A stretch of DNA of 64,000 nucleotides. Source: Allacma fusca (Eukaryota; Arthropoda; Collembola; Symphypleona; Sminthuridae). Under the pieces are notes generated by a model. It was not told the origin of the DNA and ran no database searches. It saw only the letters and a program-made list of their open reading frames with translations. The position numbers and the translations under genes were made by a program. Within the stretch, counting starts at the first letter, position 1; each line of letters starts with the position of its first letter. Below are positions 40,045 through 53,147 of this stretch, one piece after another. The DNA is taken from the NCBI GenBank assembly GCA_947179485.1, contig OX359249.1:54261402-54325401 (forward strand). The letters run 5' to 3'.

Positions 40045-41831
40045 TTGGTTAAACTACTATTAAGATATTACTTCTAAAATAAAGTCTGGAAACTTAACCT
40101 TACTTAAACATTTCAGAGGAAATTCATATGAAAATTCAGCAAGATTGAGGGCTGGAGAAAAATCAACTACAGTCGGATTATGGAGGGAATTTTAATGACA
40201 ACAAACCATGACCTGAGTAGAAGAGCTTGGTAGCATAAGCATCAGATTAAGGTCCCGAACGTCAATAGACGTTTCGGGACCAAACCTAAATGTTAAACGA
40301 ATTATCTGACAGTAGAGGCAACGTTGCATCAGCGTATTTTCTGGACGAAAAATTGCAGTGGTTAAAGAAACGCTCGGTAAACGTCCGTACTTTACGTTAA
40401 GATTTGACGTATCGCGTACGTCATCTGTATCATAATTTACTGAAACAAATTGCCCACGTGGGTATGTATAATAACGTGCACTAAAACTGAACACATTTGA
40501 AAATTCATTCATCATAGTAGTTACACGCTAATTGTAAGCTCCTGGGTCTCATCCGGTTTTAAAACGGTAAGTACGTCATTTTCTCATTTTAATTGGTAAT
40601 TATTCCTTTGCAGAATAGTCTGTTCGTTGAAATATGTTCATTACCAGGAATTAAAATTCCTAAAATGTTTGGCTAAACACCTGTCGATAATTGAAAATAG
40701 AAATTAGTTACTATATTAGTGTCAGTATATGCCTATAATGTTAAACACATTCGCTCTCCATCGATGCTAGTGTTTATACGATTTTACACACGTATTTTAT
40801 GAACCCGAAGCAGCATTTGTTTATACTGATATTTCGTGTTGTAGTTCTACCTTAAATAAGTTGTGATGTTGACCTATGGACATACTCTACTATAACTGCC
40901 AAAGTAATCTCCCAAGAGCAGCGGCCCAAGAAAATTCAGTCGAGATTACAACCGGCGGAAACTTCCTAGAGAGGTGCAATAGAGTTTGTCATAGTGAACA
41001 TAATTAAGTTAGACAATTTTACTTGTTACGCTACTAATTGCATGAAAATGTACATTCCAGAGTACAAAATATTAACTAGAAAATGTTTTAGTTCGACCAT
41101 ACTAAACCGATCCTTTTATAATAATTTTTGTCAAATTGATATACCATGTTTTAAAAACATGAAGCAATTTATATACACATGAGAAGTATTAGCACCTACT
41201 GTCACCATTATAAACTGTCATGTATCCTTTTAACACTACGCACTGTCACCTTTACAAACAGTCACGTATCTTTTTAACATTACACGCTGTCATCTTTATA
41301 AAAAAGAACAATGGAGTGACGTAAGTATCAAGGGGAAAAAATCGGAGACGTCACTTCAATTACAAATTTTATTACATCAAATATAATGGAACAGTAAAAA
41401 TATGTAACTGAGCAGGCAACTGTCCAGAGCAAGGTAACTCTGGATGTCGGAAATTTACATTAACAATAGTTGCATATATCTAACACCAGCAAGGATGCCT
41501 GAAAGTGAAAACTTTCCACCTTTTTGCCTCCAGACGCACGCTAACTCGAGGATATCCTTCCACTACGTATGCACCTAGCCATTTGATTGCATGGCGTTCC
41601 ATGCGTAGGTACATTGGCCTAGAAGTGCCATTTTGGGTTGATGTTCGCGTTGAGTAAATTCCTTGCCGATTTACAATATGTATTTGAGGAATTTATTGAA
41701 AATAGTAGTAAAGTAAGAGTAAGTAGTAAGTAAAAATCATGAAGAAGTAAACCCCAAAAAATAACATCGGCGTACTCGATTTGTATGTAATGGTGTAAAT
41801 TCACAGATTATAATTAGTTAAAAATTAATGC
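40045..41831. other. AT-rich flank of BEL element 1; one unrecognised frame
   Basis: A 107-aa minus frame with ATG at 40515 (40192-40515) has protein-like composition but no motif I recognise. The rest shows nothing I can support. It may be decayed Maverick sequence, since Maverick genes resume on the other side of BEL element 1. Confidence 0.3.
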
Positions 41832-42243
41832 TGTTGAAACGTTGTTTTTATGATAATTCATAATTATTGGCTTGGTTCTATAGTTTCTATAAATTAACTA
41901 TGATTGTTAATTGTTACTAATAGTGTAATAATCTCTTCGACTCTTAATTTACAAAAATTAATATTTTCTCAATATCAGAATCTATGCTTTGTAATGCTCA
42001 ATCATGCTGCCATCTACTATAAGAAAGGCAACTAATATAAAATTCCAGAGCTCATCAACACTTTGACCTATCAACATATGAAATAAATGATTCTCTTGGT
42101 TCTTGTTCTTTAAAATACAATTCTTGTACGTCTACAAGTCAATTACACACAGAACACCAGAACTATCTTCAGTGAATCTGATTAAACTTCCATTCCTTTT
42201 GTTACACTATAAGAAAGCTAAAGCTGGTCATCTTGTTGCAACA
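41832..42243 (+). repeat. 5' LTR of BEL element 1
   Basis: 412 bp, TG...CA ends, nearly identical to 46824-47242. Confidence 0.92.
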
Positions 42244-42322
42244 TAAATTGGTCCTTCGAACCGGATTTTATTGAATCCGTGATTTTATTATTAAGTTGAG
42301 AAAAGCAAGTTGACCTGGCAAT

Positions 42323-43368
42323 ATGGAAGATCTTGTAGCAAGAAGGAAAGTTTTAAAAGCCAATCTGACTAGATTGAAGAAAAAAGTGATAGAAGAAGCT
42401 CCAGCTGAATGGGACATCGATACTATCTGTCTACATGAAGAACATATTGATGGACTTCGGAAAGAATTCAGAAATCTCTACGATGAAATTTTTGCTCACT
42501 GTAAGGAAGCACAGGAAGAATCTCATCAACGGAATTATGATGAAATTAATGATCGTTGTGATGAAGTGAAGGTTGCAGTGAAGAGGATTCTTCGAGAGTT
42601 AGTTGGACAACAACAACATAACTATCAAAGGCAATCCAGGGAACATGTTCCAAATGAAATCAACGTCAAGTTGCCCAAATTTGACATCCCTAAATTTTCT
42701 GGTGATTAGCTGGAATGGATAACGTTTGCAGATTTGTTGTCATCCAGTATTCACAATCATCCTACATTGAAAGGAGCTGAAAAACTTCAGTATTTGAAGA
42801 CCAGTTTGTCTGGAGAGGCACCAGAGTTACTTGACTCATATCAAATCTCAGATGCAAATTATGATGAAGCCTGGAAAACGTTACATAGACGTTATCATAA
42901 TCCTCGGAAACTTGTGTAAACTCAATTTACAAAATTTCTGGAAATGCAATAATTAAGCAAGAATCGGGGTATGACTTGAGGAAACTAGTTGACACTGCTT
43001 CATCGGTTGTTCGGGCACTTAAAGCTCTAGATCGTCCAATTAGTGAAGATTGCGATTTAGCTGTTCACATCATTAATTGTCGTCTAGACTCAGAAACAAT
43101 CAAGTTATGGGAAACGAAGATTGGCAGAGATAAGTACTCTAAGTTAACCGAATTGTTAGAATTCATCGATGACAGAGCTTATGTGTTGACATCTGCCGAA
43201 AAGAATAAGGTACCAAACTGTAATCAAAATAAAGTAGTCAATGCTATGATCAGTAAGAAAACCGCATCTGTAAATCAAACTACTGGTAGTCAGATTTGTA
43301 GTGCATGTAACCAGACTGGACATTATATTTATGCCTGTAAAGAATTTATTGATGCTGTAATTGATTAA
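42323..43368 (+). pseudogene. gag: BEL element 1 gag (broken)
   Basis: Starts at an ATG with a coiled-coil N-terminus (LTRLKKKVIEE). It continues through the gag landmarks KLPKFDIPKFSGD, EWITFADL, GAEKLQYLK and DANYDEAW, with an in-frame TAG at 42707 and a frameshift after 42919. The last frame (42976-43368) reaches one zinc knuckle, CSACNQTGHYIYAC. Immediately after it the sequence jumps to the end of the A17 peptidase region, so further knuckles and the protease catalytic domain are deleted. The element cannot mature its own particles. Confidence 0.8.
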
Positions 43369-46300
43369 TGTTGGAAAAGATCGACCTGTGGCTCTTGAAA
43401 CTGCGTTTGGTTGGATAGTAGGAGGTGTTTGCTCATCTCAGGGTTTGAGATCTGCATCGACGCATCATGTTCGATGCGACGAAAATTTGGAAGTAATTCT
43501 GGAAAGATTCTGGAAACTTGAAGAAGTTCCCAATAAGGTTATCATGACCAATGAAGAACAGCGATGCGAAGAGATCTTCGCATCGACTACAACTAGAGAT
43601 GTGAATGGACGATTCGTCGTTGAATTACCATTTCGTGACAATGCCCCCACACTTGGGGCATCGCGAGATATTGAGGTAAAGCGACTCAAACAAATGGAGA
43701 GAACCTTGCAGAGAAGACCGGAGCTGAAACAGCAATATGTGGATTTTATGCGAGAATATGAATCAATGGGTCATATGGAGTTAATATCATTACAAGATAT
43801 GCATAAATCTGAAACTGAGTCTTGTTATCTACACCATCACCATATTATCAAGGAATCTAGTACTACAACTAAATGTCGCGTAGTCTTCAACGCATCGTCA
43901 AAGACATCTAGTGGCTATTCCTTAAATGATGCTCTTTTAACGGGTCCAAAACTGCAAGATGATCTTTTCATCATTCTTATCAGGTTCCGAATGTACATAG
44001 TGGCATTTACAGCTGATATCTGCAAGATGTTCAGACAGATATGGATTGCTACTAAACATCAAGACTATCAACGAATAGTTTGGAGGGAATCTCCTAATCT
44101 ACCAATCCGCGATTATAGATTGACAACTGTTACTTATGGTACATCTTCAGCACCATTTCTTTCCAAGCGGTGTTTACAGCAATTGGGAATAGATGGAGCT
44201 AAAACGTTTCCCATGGCCAGCAAGGTAACTCTTCGGGACTATTACATGGATGACTTAATGACGGGACAATTTCAAGTCGCATCGGCGATGCAGCTTCAAA
44301 ACGAGATGATCAATTTGATGGAAAGTTCACGTATGGAATTAAGGAAATGGTCCTCAAATAATGCCGAGCTTCTTGAAAAAATAGATCCAAAATGGAGGAA
44401 GATGCAGTTGCCATTTTGCATAGACGAGGATGATATTATTAAGACACTTGGTTTATTTTGGATCCCTGCATCGGATCAATTTTGGTTCCGTGTTATGGTT
44501 CCTCCTAAGCGAAACGTTGTTACGAAGCGAACTATTTCTTCCGATGCAGCAAAGGTTTTCGGTCCTTTGGGATTTCTTAGTCCAGTCACAATAAATGCAA
44601 AAATTATTCTACAGTCACTTTGGACTCTGCAGTTAGAATGGGATGATGCTGTACCAGAAACTGTTTTGGGACTTTGGGATGAGTATCGCAATGGTCTGGC
44701 TGAACTCGAAACCATCAAGATCAACCGATGTGTAAGACCAAATCCTAATTCATCGTATGAACATATAGGTTTTAGTGATGCATCCGAGAGGGCGTTAGCT
44801 GCATCAGTTTATTTACGGTCGAAGCTGGAGAATGGTGATTATCACGTGATACTGGTAGCATCTAAAACCAAGGTAGCTCCTCTGAAACAGATCAGTTTAC
44901 CCCGGCTCGAGCTTAATGCTGCCCTGATGCTGGTGAGGTTATTGGAAGTAATTTCTGATGCATTCAATTTTAAACCTGAAGCGATGCACGCATTTACTGA
45001 CTCTACCACAGTTCTCTCGTGGATTGCTAATCACCCCAAAAAGTGGCATACTTTTGTGGCGAATCGTGTGAACGAAACTCAGCAAGTATTACCTTTCGAA
45101 TTCTGGCATCATTTTTCGAGCCACGACAATGCTGCTGATTGTGCATCACGTGGAATTCAATCATCCGATCTTACTAACCACGCTCTCTGGTGGCACGGAC
45201 ATACATGGTTACAAGTTCCTGATTACTCTTTTTCTTCTCCAAGATGTAACGATGAATGTGCTTTGACTGAAGCACGTAAGGACGTAATGGCTCATCATGT
45301 TTCACTTGATATAAGTCTGCTGGATCGGTTTTCTTCGTTGACAAAACTCAAGAGGGTAACGGCGTACTGTCTGAGATTCGTCAGCAACTGTCGAGCCGGC
45401 CGAAATAACAGGAATTATGCATTTCTCTCAGTTACAGAAATTCACTCTGCTCTCATTCGTTGGGTTCGACTTGTACAAGGAAATAACTTTGCATCGGAAA
45501 TTCTATCCTGTGTCACCAGAAATCGAGTCTCGATAAAGAGTAAGCTCAGGAGCCTTAACCCTTTTGTAGATTCTGATGGGATTCTCAGAGTTGGAGGGAG
45601 ACTACGACATGCTCTTATTTCCACTGCCAGGAGAAATCCAATTTTGTTGCCCAATAAGCATTCTTTGACCGCTCTTATTATTAATTATGAGCACCTTAAT
45701 CAATTACATGGTGGTGTCCAGCTGGTACTCAGTACTATTCAGAGGCAGTTCTGGATAATAAATGGTCGCGATGCGGTATCCCGCCAAATCAAGAAATGTG
45801 TCATATGCACTAGAGTTCGAGCTCAATCGGCATCACAATTGATGAGCGATCTTTCATCTGTGAGGGTCAATCCAAATCCCTGCTTCCAGAAGGTTGGAGT
45901 TTATTTTTGTGGATCATTCACTTTGAGAGTCTCAAGAGGCAGAAGCAATCGAAATTACAAAGGCTACATAGCTCTTTTTGTATAAATGGTCACAAGGACT
46001 ATACATATAGAAATAGTAACAAGCTTATCTACACCGGACTTTATCGCTGGATTAAAAAGATTCATTGCTAGGCGTAGACTTCCCAGTGATATCTACAGTG
46101 ATTGTGGTAGAAATTTCATTGGTGCTCAGAAGGAAATTAGCAAATTATGGAAGTCTGATAAGTTTAATTCGGAAGTTTGCAATTTTCTTGCGGACAAGAG
46201 TATTAGCTGGCACTTTAATCCGCCAGGTACTCCCCATTTCGGTGGTATTTGGGAGGCTGGCATTAAGTCGGTAAAGCACCATTTATTACGTACGTTAGGT

Positions 46301-46798
46301 ACAGCAGTCTTAACCTTAGAAGATATGACGACTGTCACCACGCAAATTGAGGCTTGTCTAAACTCACGTCCTTTAACTCAATTGAGTTCAGATCCAAATG
46401 ACCTTGCGCCGTTGACTCCTGGACATTTCTTAACAGGAAATGCTTTAAGTGCACTCCCAGAACCAGATGTCACCACCGAGCCTATGACTCATCTTTCAAG
46501 ATGGAAACTCTTGCAGCGGGCAGTACAACAGTTTTGGAAACGTTCGAGCTTTGAATACCTTTCAAAGCTTCAGCAAAGACCAAAGTGGTACTCTACTCGA
46601 CCTAACCTACAAATAGGAGATCTTGTGGTTCTGAAGGATGAACGATTTCCACCCATGAGATGGAAATTAGCTCGGATTGTAGAAGATCACCCCGGACCTG
46701 ATGGATTAACCAGAGTTTACACCATAAAGACAACCGATGGTACACTGAAACGGTCCATTACTAAATTGTGTCCCTTACCCATTGACTCTACTTATTGA
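43361..46798 (+). pseudogene. pol: BEL element 1 pol (one in-frame stop)
   Basis: An open frame of 874 codons runs from the tail of the A17 peptidase domain (ALETAFGWIVGG) through reverse transcriptase (RVVFNASSKTSSGYSLND, ADICKMFRQI, DYYMDDLMTG), RNase H (GFSDASERALAASVYL, AFTDSTTVLSWI) and the integrase zinc region (HLNQLHGGVQL, CVICTRVRA). A TAA at 45983-45985 interrupts integrase just before MVTRTIHIE. The same frame then continues 270 codons to the end, including DCGRNFIGA and GIWEAGIKSVKHHL with the catalytic Glu, and a C-terminal WKLARI motif. The protease active site is missing. Apart from the stop and that deletion it is remarkably intact. Confidence 0.85.
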
Positions 46799-46823
46799 AA
46801 TTGTATTTCAATGGGTCCCAGAA

Positions 46824-47242
46824 TGTTGAAACGTTGTTTTTATGATAATTCATAATTATTGGCTTGGTTCTATAGTTTCTATAAATTAACTATGATTGTT
46901 AATTGTTACTAATAGTGTAATAATTTTACATCTCTTCGACTCTTAATTTACAAAAATTAATATTTTCTCAATATCCGAATCTATGCTTTGTAATGCTCAA
47001 TAATGCTGCCATCTACTATAAGAAAGGCAACTAATATAAAATTCCAGAGCTCATCAACACTTTGACCTATCAACATATGAAATAAATGATTCTCTTGGTT
47101 CTTGTTCTTTAAAATACAATTCTTGTACGTCTACAAGTCAATTACACACAGAACACCAGAACTATCTTCAGTGAATCTGATTAAACTTCAATTCCTTTTG
47201 TCACACTATAAGAAAGCTAAAGCTTGTTATCTTGTTGCAACA
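46824..47242 (+). repeat. 3' LTR of BEL element 1
   Basis: 419 bp. Differs from the 5' LTR by about seven substitutions and a 7-nt insertion (tttacat). Confidence 0.92.
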
Positions 47243-47247
47243 AATGC

Positions 47248-47933
47248 ATATGGTGGCCTGTATAAATAGGTCAGAGGTAATTGTAATAAGTGATTTTAGT
47301 GTATCGAATCCACGCAAGATGGAGGACTAGCATTTTCTAATATGATGGCTCCTTAGGATAAATGAACGCCTGTTAATTTTTTACAATTAGTTACAAAGCT
47401 TCCTCATAAGAGCCAATATGTCAGAATTACGTGTCATTGCAATCTAATGGTCACATCTTGATTCGATAAAGGGAACCACTGGTCACAGTTAAATATTTTG
47501 ACCTCGTCGAAGAGAAACAAAAGCTACAATTGACTGAATGCAATGTTCTTTCACCACGTAAAATTAGAAATCTAGCTGCTGTTTTAGATATAATAACAAA
47601 AATCCTACCATCCTAAAATAGAAAATCATGTCTTTTCATGCACTTTTGACGCAACTTATATTTACGAAGTGATTTTCTGTTCAAAAGTAACCGCCATCTT
47701 AGGGATCTCTGAGAAACATGTAATTCAATCACATTTAAGTGAGAAGGCAAGGTTAAGTGAAGACAAAAGGCGACACAAGTTGCACAGTTAAACGCATTCT
47801 CAGAAACAATTTCCAGTTTCAACTTTAAATTTCTACCAGACGTTCCAAGTTTAAAGAAGAGAAGGAGGAGATTTTAAGTATCCAGAATATTGTTGATGAA
47901 GCTAAAAACTATTTACTATGCGGACAAAATTCA
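47248..47933 (+). pseudogene. Probable decayed 5' part of Maverick minor capsid gene and flank
   Basis: Short frames in several registers precede the recognisable C-terminal piece at 47934. They include QLTECNVLSPRKIRNLAAVL (about 47530-47600) and VAQLNAFSETISSFNFKFLP (about 47775-47840). Position and composition suggest virion-protein sequence, but the individual pieces are not diagnostic. Confidence 0.3.
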
Positions 47934-48215
47934 ATGTTTGAAAATGCTGGAAACGCGAAACTGTTTATTTATTGCAACATAACTGAGGCGCAGTTTCTAG
48001 CTGATGTTTACGCGCCATGTCTTAAAATTCTTCCTTATCGTGGAAAATACGGCAAAATGACTGATTTCATTTTCCCAGCACCTCAGTACGTTAATGTGAG
48101 TGTTTCAAATTTTGACTGCATTGATATCTGGACGTTGACAGAGACAAGTTATCGTTTGAATTTTGATTTTCCCTCCATGTCCATGACTTTAAAATTCCTT
48201 CAAAAAAAACTTTGA
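47934..48215 (+). pseudogene. Maverick minor capsid (penton-like) protein, C-terminal piece
   Basis: A 93-codon frame with KLFIYCNITEAQFLADVYAP, LKILPYRGKYGK, FPAPQYVNVSV and a final FDFPSMSMTLKF. This series (YxDI...VGDVxAPLLR...GKYG...F..PxYV...V..TLHF in relatives) is the characteristic end of the small capsid protein encoded beside the F54H12.2-like gene in Maverick/Polinton elements. The N-terminal two-thirds is not preserved in one frame. It is followed 35 nt later by the core-like gene in the same direction. Confidence 0.6.
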
Positions 48216-48250
48216 ATTTAAGAATAATAACGAGAACATAAGACATCATC

Positions 48251-48749
48251 ATGAACTCTATACCTTTTGATTGTTCCAATGACTTGGAACTTTTTTATCG
48301 TCGCGTACCAACAACACAAACTGGAGGTGCCATGCTACCTGGCGGTATTTCATATTTTGCTGGAGCAAGAAGACAGAAAGGTGCTGGACTTGGTGGTATC
48401 TTTGGGACATTAGCCATTAAATTAATTCCATTCGCAAGAAAGTTCAAATTACCTCATGCACTATCTGACTGCTCAAAACATAGCCGCAGATGTTAGAAAC
48501 GGACGAGATTTAAAGGACGCTCTTAGAATTAATTCAGTATCAGCTCTTAAAGACGCGGGGAGACATTACCTAAACCAGAGTGGTTCTGGGCGTCGTAAGG
48601 TGAGGAATACAAAGAAACGGAAGACTAAAAAAGCGTAAAGAATTGTCAAAAAGAAACGACCCAATAAAAATAATAGGAACAAGATTGTTTCACGTACGGG
48701 TAAATCAACTAAAACGAAAAAAGGAAGGACGACGGCTATATTTCAATAA
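48251..48749 (+). pseudogene. Maverick small basic core-like virion protein (frameshifted)
   Basis: The first frame (48251-48496) begins at an ATG and contains a Gly-rich hydrophobic stretch (GAGLGGIFGTLAIKLIPFAR), resembling the membrane-active segment of adenovirus pVI-like proteins. A frameshift near 48455 leads to a second frame (to 48638) with AQNIAADVRNGRDLKDAL. After one in-frame TAA the frame continues as a Lys/Arg-rich tail ending at 48749. The basic tail (VKKKRPNKNN, KKGRTT) suggests DNA binding or condensation. Related small proteins occur in Mavericks between minor and major capsid genes, which is the arrangement here. Confidence 0.6.
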
Positions 48750-48838
48750 GTATTTTTCAATAAGTTCAACAAAATACATTATAAAACATGAATACCTCTA
48801 AAAACTGAACAGAATTCACCTTTTACGTACGTTTAAAG

Positions 48839-49520
48839 TGTTCGTGGTAGAATGAGTAAGTGTGAATGAGATTTAGTTGGAAGCTTCGTGTTTAACTTTA
48901 AAACTCAACAAGAATCTAAGAATTTTATTTCTAGTAAAAATGGCAGAGTGACGGCAGGAATGAATTGGAAAAAATGCTCTCCGATTGTAAAGACAACCTT
49001 TTATAGCTGAGCTCTTTGAATAAGCTGACAAATTTGGATACAATGTTACAGCCATACTTTAAGTTATATACATACAGCAAGGGAACAAAATTGACCTAAA
49101 TTAAAACATTACAATATTTAAGTTAAGGTGAGACAGGGAAAAGGTACCCATCAAAGGGCCATTAAACCTGTCCTTCTGTATGATAAATAGCTGGCATTAA
49201 AAAATACAAATTAAGTGATAAGCGGACATTGAGCCAACTTACTAACAATAAGTAAGCTCTAGTTGAGCACGAAAATACAAGCAACTCAATTCAAATAATA
49301 CCTTGGCTTACAATGAGATATTCAGCTTCAAATTTGTATACAGGGTAGCAGAATGGGTAGTAATTACTTAGGGAAAATAATATTATACATATCTATCGGT
49401 ATTTCCCAAAAACATTACAAGGAGGATTTTTGGAAACGCATAAAGTGGCATGCTAATATCTGCATAAAGTGTTGGGAACACTCAATAAGCATTATAACAT
49501 TATTCAAGCAAGCGTAAACA
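48839..49520 (-). repeat. 3' LTR of BEL element 2
   Basis: Left copy of the LTR pair, nearly identical to 54820-55505. Confidence 0.92.
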
Positions 49521-49785
49521 TCCCGCCCACCATTTTGGACGTAAGTTCAAAATACAATACAGTGATACAGGGACTTATGAATTTTCATCTGACAGCTCTT
49601 GAGTGTCCAGAGGTAATAGAGCCAACTTCACTACAGGCCTCTTGATTTCTCCTTGAGCGGTCTTGATCGTTGCAACTCTTACCAAATTGTTAGAGTCAGG
49701 ATGGACTTCTGCCACTCTTCCCATCTTCCATTTGAAGGGTGGTAAGTTGTCATCCTTGACCAGAACGATGGCACCCTTCTTCAGG

Positions 49786-52700
49786 TTAGGTTGGGCAATC
49801 CACCATTTCGGCCGTTGCTGTAGACGAGAGAAATTCCCGGCTCCAACGTTTCCAGAAGTGCTGGACTGTTCGCTGAATGAGCTGCCACCGGTCGAGTCTG
49901 TTCACAGCTACATCCATGACCTCTTGACTTGGTATGGCAGTAAGGGCTGTCCCCGTTAAGAAATGACCTGGTGTAAGCACCTCCAAATCTGTGGGATCTG
50001 TAGATAGAGGACATAACGGTCGGGAATTAAGGCATGCCTCGATCTGGGTTAACGCCGTATACATTTCTTCAAATGTGAATATCACATTCCCCATGACTCT
50101 TCGAAGATTGTACTTCACACTCTTAACACCTGCTTCCCACATTCCGCCAAAACGTGGGGCTCCGGGAGGTTTGAATATCTATCGAATTCCTTCTGAGGCA
50201 AGCTGATTGGTTACTGCTTCCTGGGTTACTTTACTATATAAGAACTGGCTGAGATCTCGAAGCTCTCGATTTGCCCCTAAGAAGTTGGAACCACAATCAC
50301 TCCAGATCTCGTCAGGTTTGGCTCTTCTGGAAACAAATCGTCTCAAAGTGGCAATAAAAGCATCTGATGTTAGGTCACTTACAAGATCAACGTGAATTGC
50401 TCGGGTTGACATTCAGACAAAATTTCATACATATGCCTTGAATCTTTTTTGGCCCCGACCCTTCATTACTCTTAGCAAGAATGGACCTGCGAAATCCACT
50501 CCGGTTTTCATAAAGGCTCTCTGTGAGTTTACCCTTGCTAATGGAAGAGCTCCCATCATTTGTTGCATTGTCTTCCCACGTTGTCGTACGCAAATTACGC
50601 ACTTACTGTAGATTTTTCTCACCACCATTCTAGCATTTAGAATCCAGAATCTACGGCGAAGGCTTCCCATAATCAGTTCTGGCCCGGCATAATAAGCGCT
50701 GATGTTCTTGCTCAACAATTCTCTCCGTCAGCCATTGTCTTCGCAGGTAAAAGCATGGGATGCTTCGCATCATAAGAGAGACTTGAGCATTGCAGTCTCC
50801 CTCCTACACGTAGAACTCCGTCTTTATCTAAAAAGGGTGATAGAGGTAATACCTTACTCTTAACGGACAATGTCCTTCCGTACTTCAGTTGGGTAACCTC
50901 TGAATCCTTTTGACCAGAATGACCTCTGCTTCTCTAAGTTCAACTACCGTAAGGGGTGTAAGTTTGCGGTCAATAGCTGGTGTCCTAAGATTTCTTACAA
51001 ATCGGATCACCCATGCAGTTATTCTCAACAGCTGTTGATATGATGAATGTCTGTCAACTAGATTAAGACCATCCTGGTACGTAGTGAAATGTATTTTTCT
51101 CTCTTCTAGGGTTGTAATAGGGATTTCTGGTTGGATAGGAAGGATTGATTTCGATAACCATTTTGGCCCCGCCCACCATAATGGATGGTTTACAAGTTCT
51201 GTTGGGTAGATTCCACGGGAAAAGCAATCGGCTGGATTTTCTTCGCTGGGAACATGTCTCCATTGACTGTTAGGGATGAGAGACTGGATTTCGCCAACAC
51301 GGTTTGCGATGAAAGTTTTCCATCGCGTGGGTTGACATCGTAGTCAATGCAGCACTATTGTTGAATCTGTATATGCATAGCATACTAAGGGAATTTTCAA
51401 AGCTTTCTTTACCATTTCCATAAGATTTGCGAGTAAAAGGGCTCCACAAAGCTCAAGCTTAGGGATCGACTGTGGTGGAGAAAGTGGAGCCACTCTTGTT
51501 TTAGCTGTGATCAGTCGGATGAGACTTTCTCTTGCACGTGTGGATTTCAAGTTAACGACTGCTCCATACGCCGCTTCAGACGCATCTGAAAACCCGTGTA
51601 GCTCCAGCGCCTCAAAGTCTTGAAGAATCATACATCTTGGAATGCTGACCTGTTTTAGCTGAGAAAAATCTGAACTTAAAGAAATCCACTCCTCCTTATA
51701 TTTCTCAGGAATGTGTTCATCCCACTCAAGCCTTTGAGAACATAAACATTGGATTAATATTTTGGATTTAATAATTACAGGTGCAAGCCACCCGAGTGGG
51801 TCAAAGATTTTGGAGGTCTCGGATAGGATAAATCGTTTTGTAGGGAAAGTCATAGGTTTGGATGGGCACACGGTGAAAGTGAACTGGTCGGATGTAGGAC
51901 TCCATTTAATGCCCAGAGTTTTGACAGTTTTGTCTTCACTAATCTCAAGTAAATTAAACGACCCTTTTAAACTTTCAGGAATACTTGACATTACCGTCTC
52001 ATTTGTAGAAACCCAATTTCTCAAAGTAAACCCGCCAGATTGCATCATATCCTGGACTTGTTGTCGGAGCTCGACTACTTTCTCTGGTGTTGATCCTCCA
52101 CTGATGAGTTCATCTACGTAGAGATCTTCTTGAATGATCTTGCTTGCGTTTGGATAGGATGTCTTCTCTCTCTGTGCTAACTCATACGTTGTACGCGTAG
52201 CTAGCCACGGTGCAGGCTTCAAACCGAACATTAGAACGCGCATCTCATAGTCATCGATGGGCTCTGCGGGCAACTTTCTCCATAAGAGGCGTTGATAGTG
52301 AAAGTCATCGGGACTTACCTTCACCATCCGGTACATTTTCTCTGCATCTCCTATTATAGGTATGATAGGCCATCCTGGATCTTTGGTCCGTTCTTCAAGA
52401 CATCATTGAGGGATTTGCCATTTGATGTTTTGGTTGAAGCATCAAAGACAACGCGTAGCTTCGTTGTCTCGCTGGCTTCCTTCAGAACTCCGTGATGAGG
52501 TACATGGTAGCAGTGTGATTCCAGCCTAGTAAGATTCTCCTTGCTCACACGTGCCATATGACCAAGGTCTACATATTCCTGCATTACATTAGAATACTGT
52601 TTATAGAGTAGAGGATTAGAGATTAGTTTCCTCTCCAAAGATATCAAGGTCGCTCGGCAATGGCTCTTGAATATCCTAGCTTATTGTCTGCATGGAATGG

Positions 52701-53147
52701 GAAGCGCACTGAAAATCTCCCATCGTCAAGTCTTGTGGTTGAGTCCTGGTAGTAGGTCTCACACTCTTGCTCTTCGGTGGTAAGCATGGATGCTTGGTTA
52801 ACCTGCTCCATTTCCCAAAATTTTTCAACCAAATTTTGAAGAGAGCATGTTACATGACTTACCACCAATGCTTCCTGAGTGCATGATATCCCACCTGAGA
52901 GAACCCATCCGTACTCAGTTTCTTGGGCGATTGGTGTACCTTTGGGCCCCTTCTTGAATCCTTTCCGTAGAATAAGAGCTACGACATCTGCATTCAATAG
53001 TACATCAATCTTGGCTTTGCTGTTGTACTCTGGATCTGCTAACTTGAGTAGTTTCGTATGCGGCCAGCGTTCACTGGGGAACGTAACCCTGGGTAACTGC
53101 TGCGTGACATGTGTAAGTACATATGCATGAATTTGAGCCTTAAAGTA
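49786..53147 (-). pseudogene. pol: BEL element 2 pol (multiple lesions)
   Basis: Pieces in order on the minus strand. The A17 tail (GTPIAQETEYGWVLSGG, 52997-52644) comes first. Next, in a shifted frame, is RT start sequence (HHGVLKEASETTKLRVVFDA, 52647-52354). A small deletion and another shift lead to RT/RNase H (51344-52336), where the usual YMDD position reads LYVDELI; RNase H follows with HGFSDASEAAYGAVV and AYTDSTIVL. Damaged linker sequence (50.9-51.3 kb) precedes the integrase finger and core (50425-50718, 50179-50412 with SDCGSNFLGA, 49786-50142). Two TGA codons near 50412-50424 fall where relatives have Cys. It is non-functional. Confidence 0.8.

Larger units (their letters stand above)
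41832..47242 (+). mobile_element. BEL/Pao LTR retrotransposon 1 (complete outline, defective)
   Basis: LTRs at 41832-42243 and 46824-47242 begin TGTTGAAACG and end GTTGCAACA. The flanking 5-bp duplications AATGC (41827-41831, 47243-47247) are perfect, as expected for BEL. The LTRs differ by a handful of substitutions and one 7-nt indel. The motif TGGTCCTTCGAACCGG, probably the primer-binding region, starts 5 nt after the 5' LTR (42249-42264). The internal part encodes gag, A17-type remnants, RT, RNase H and integrase with several lesions. Confidence 0.92.
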
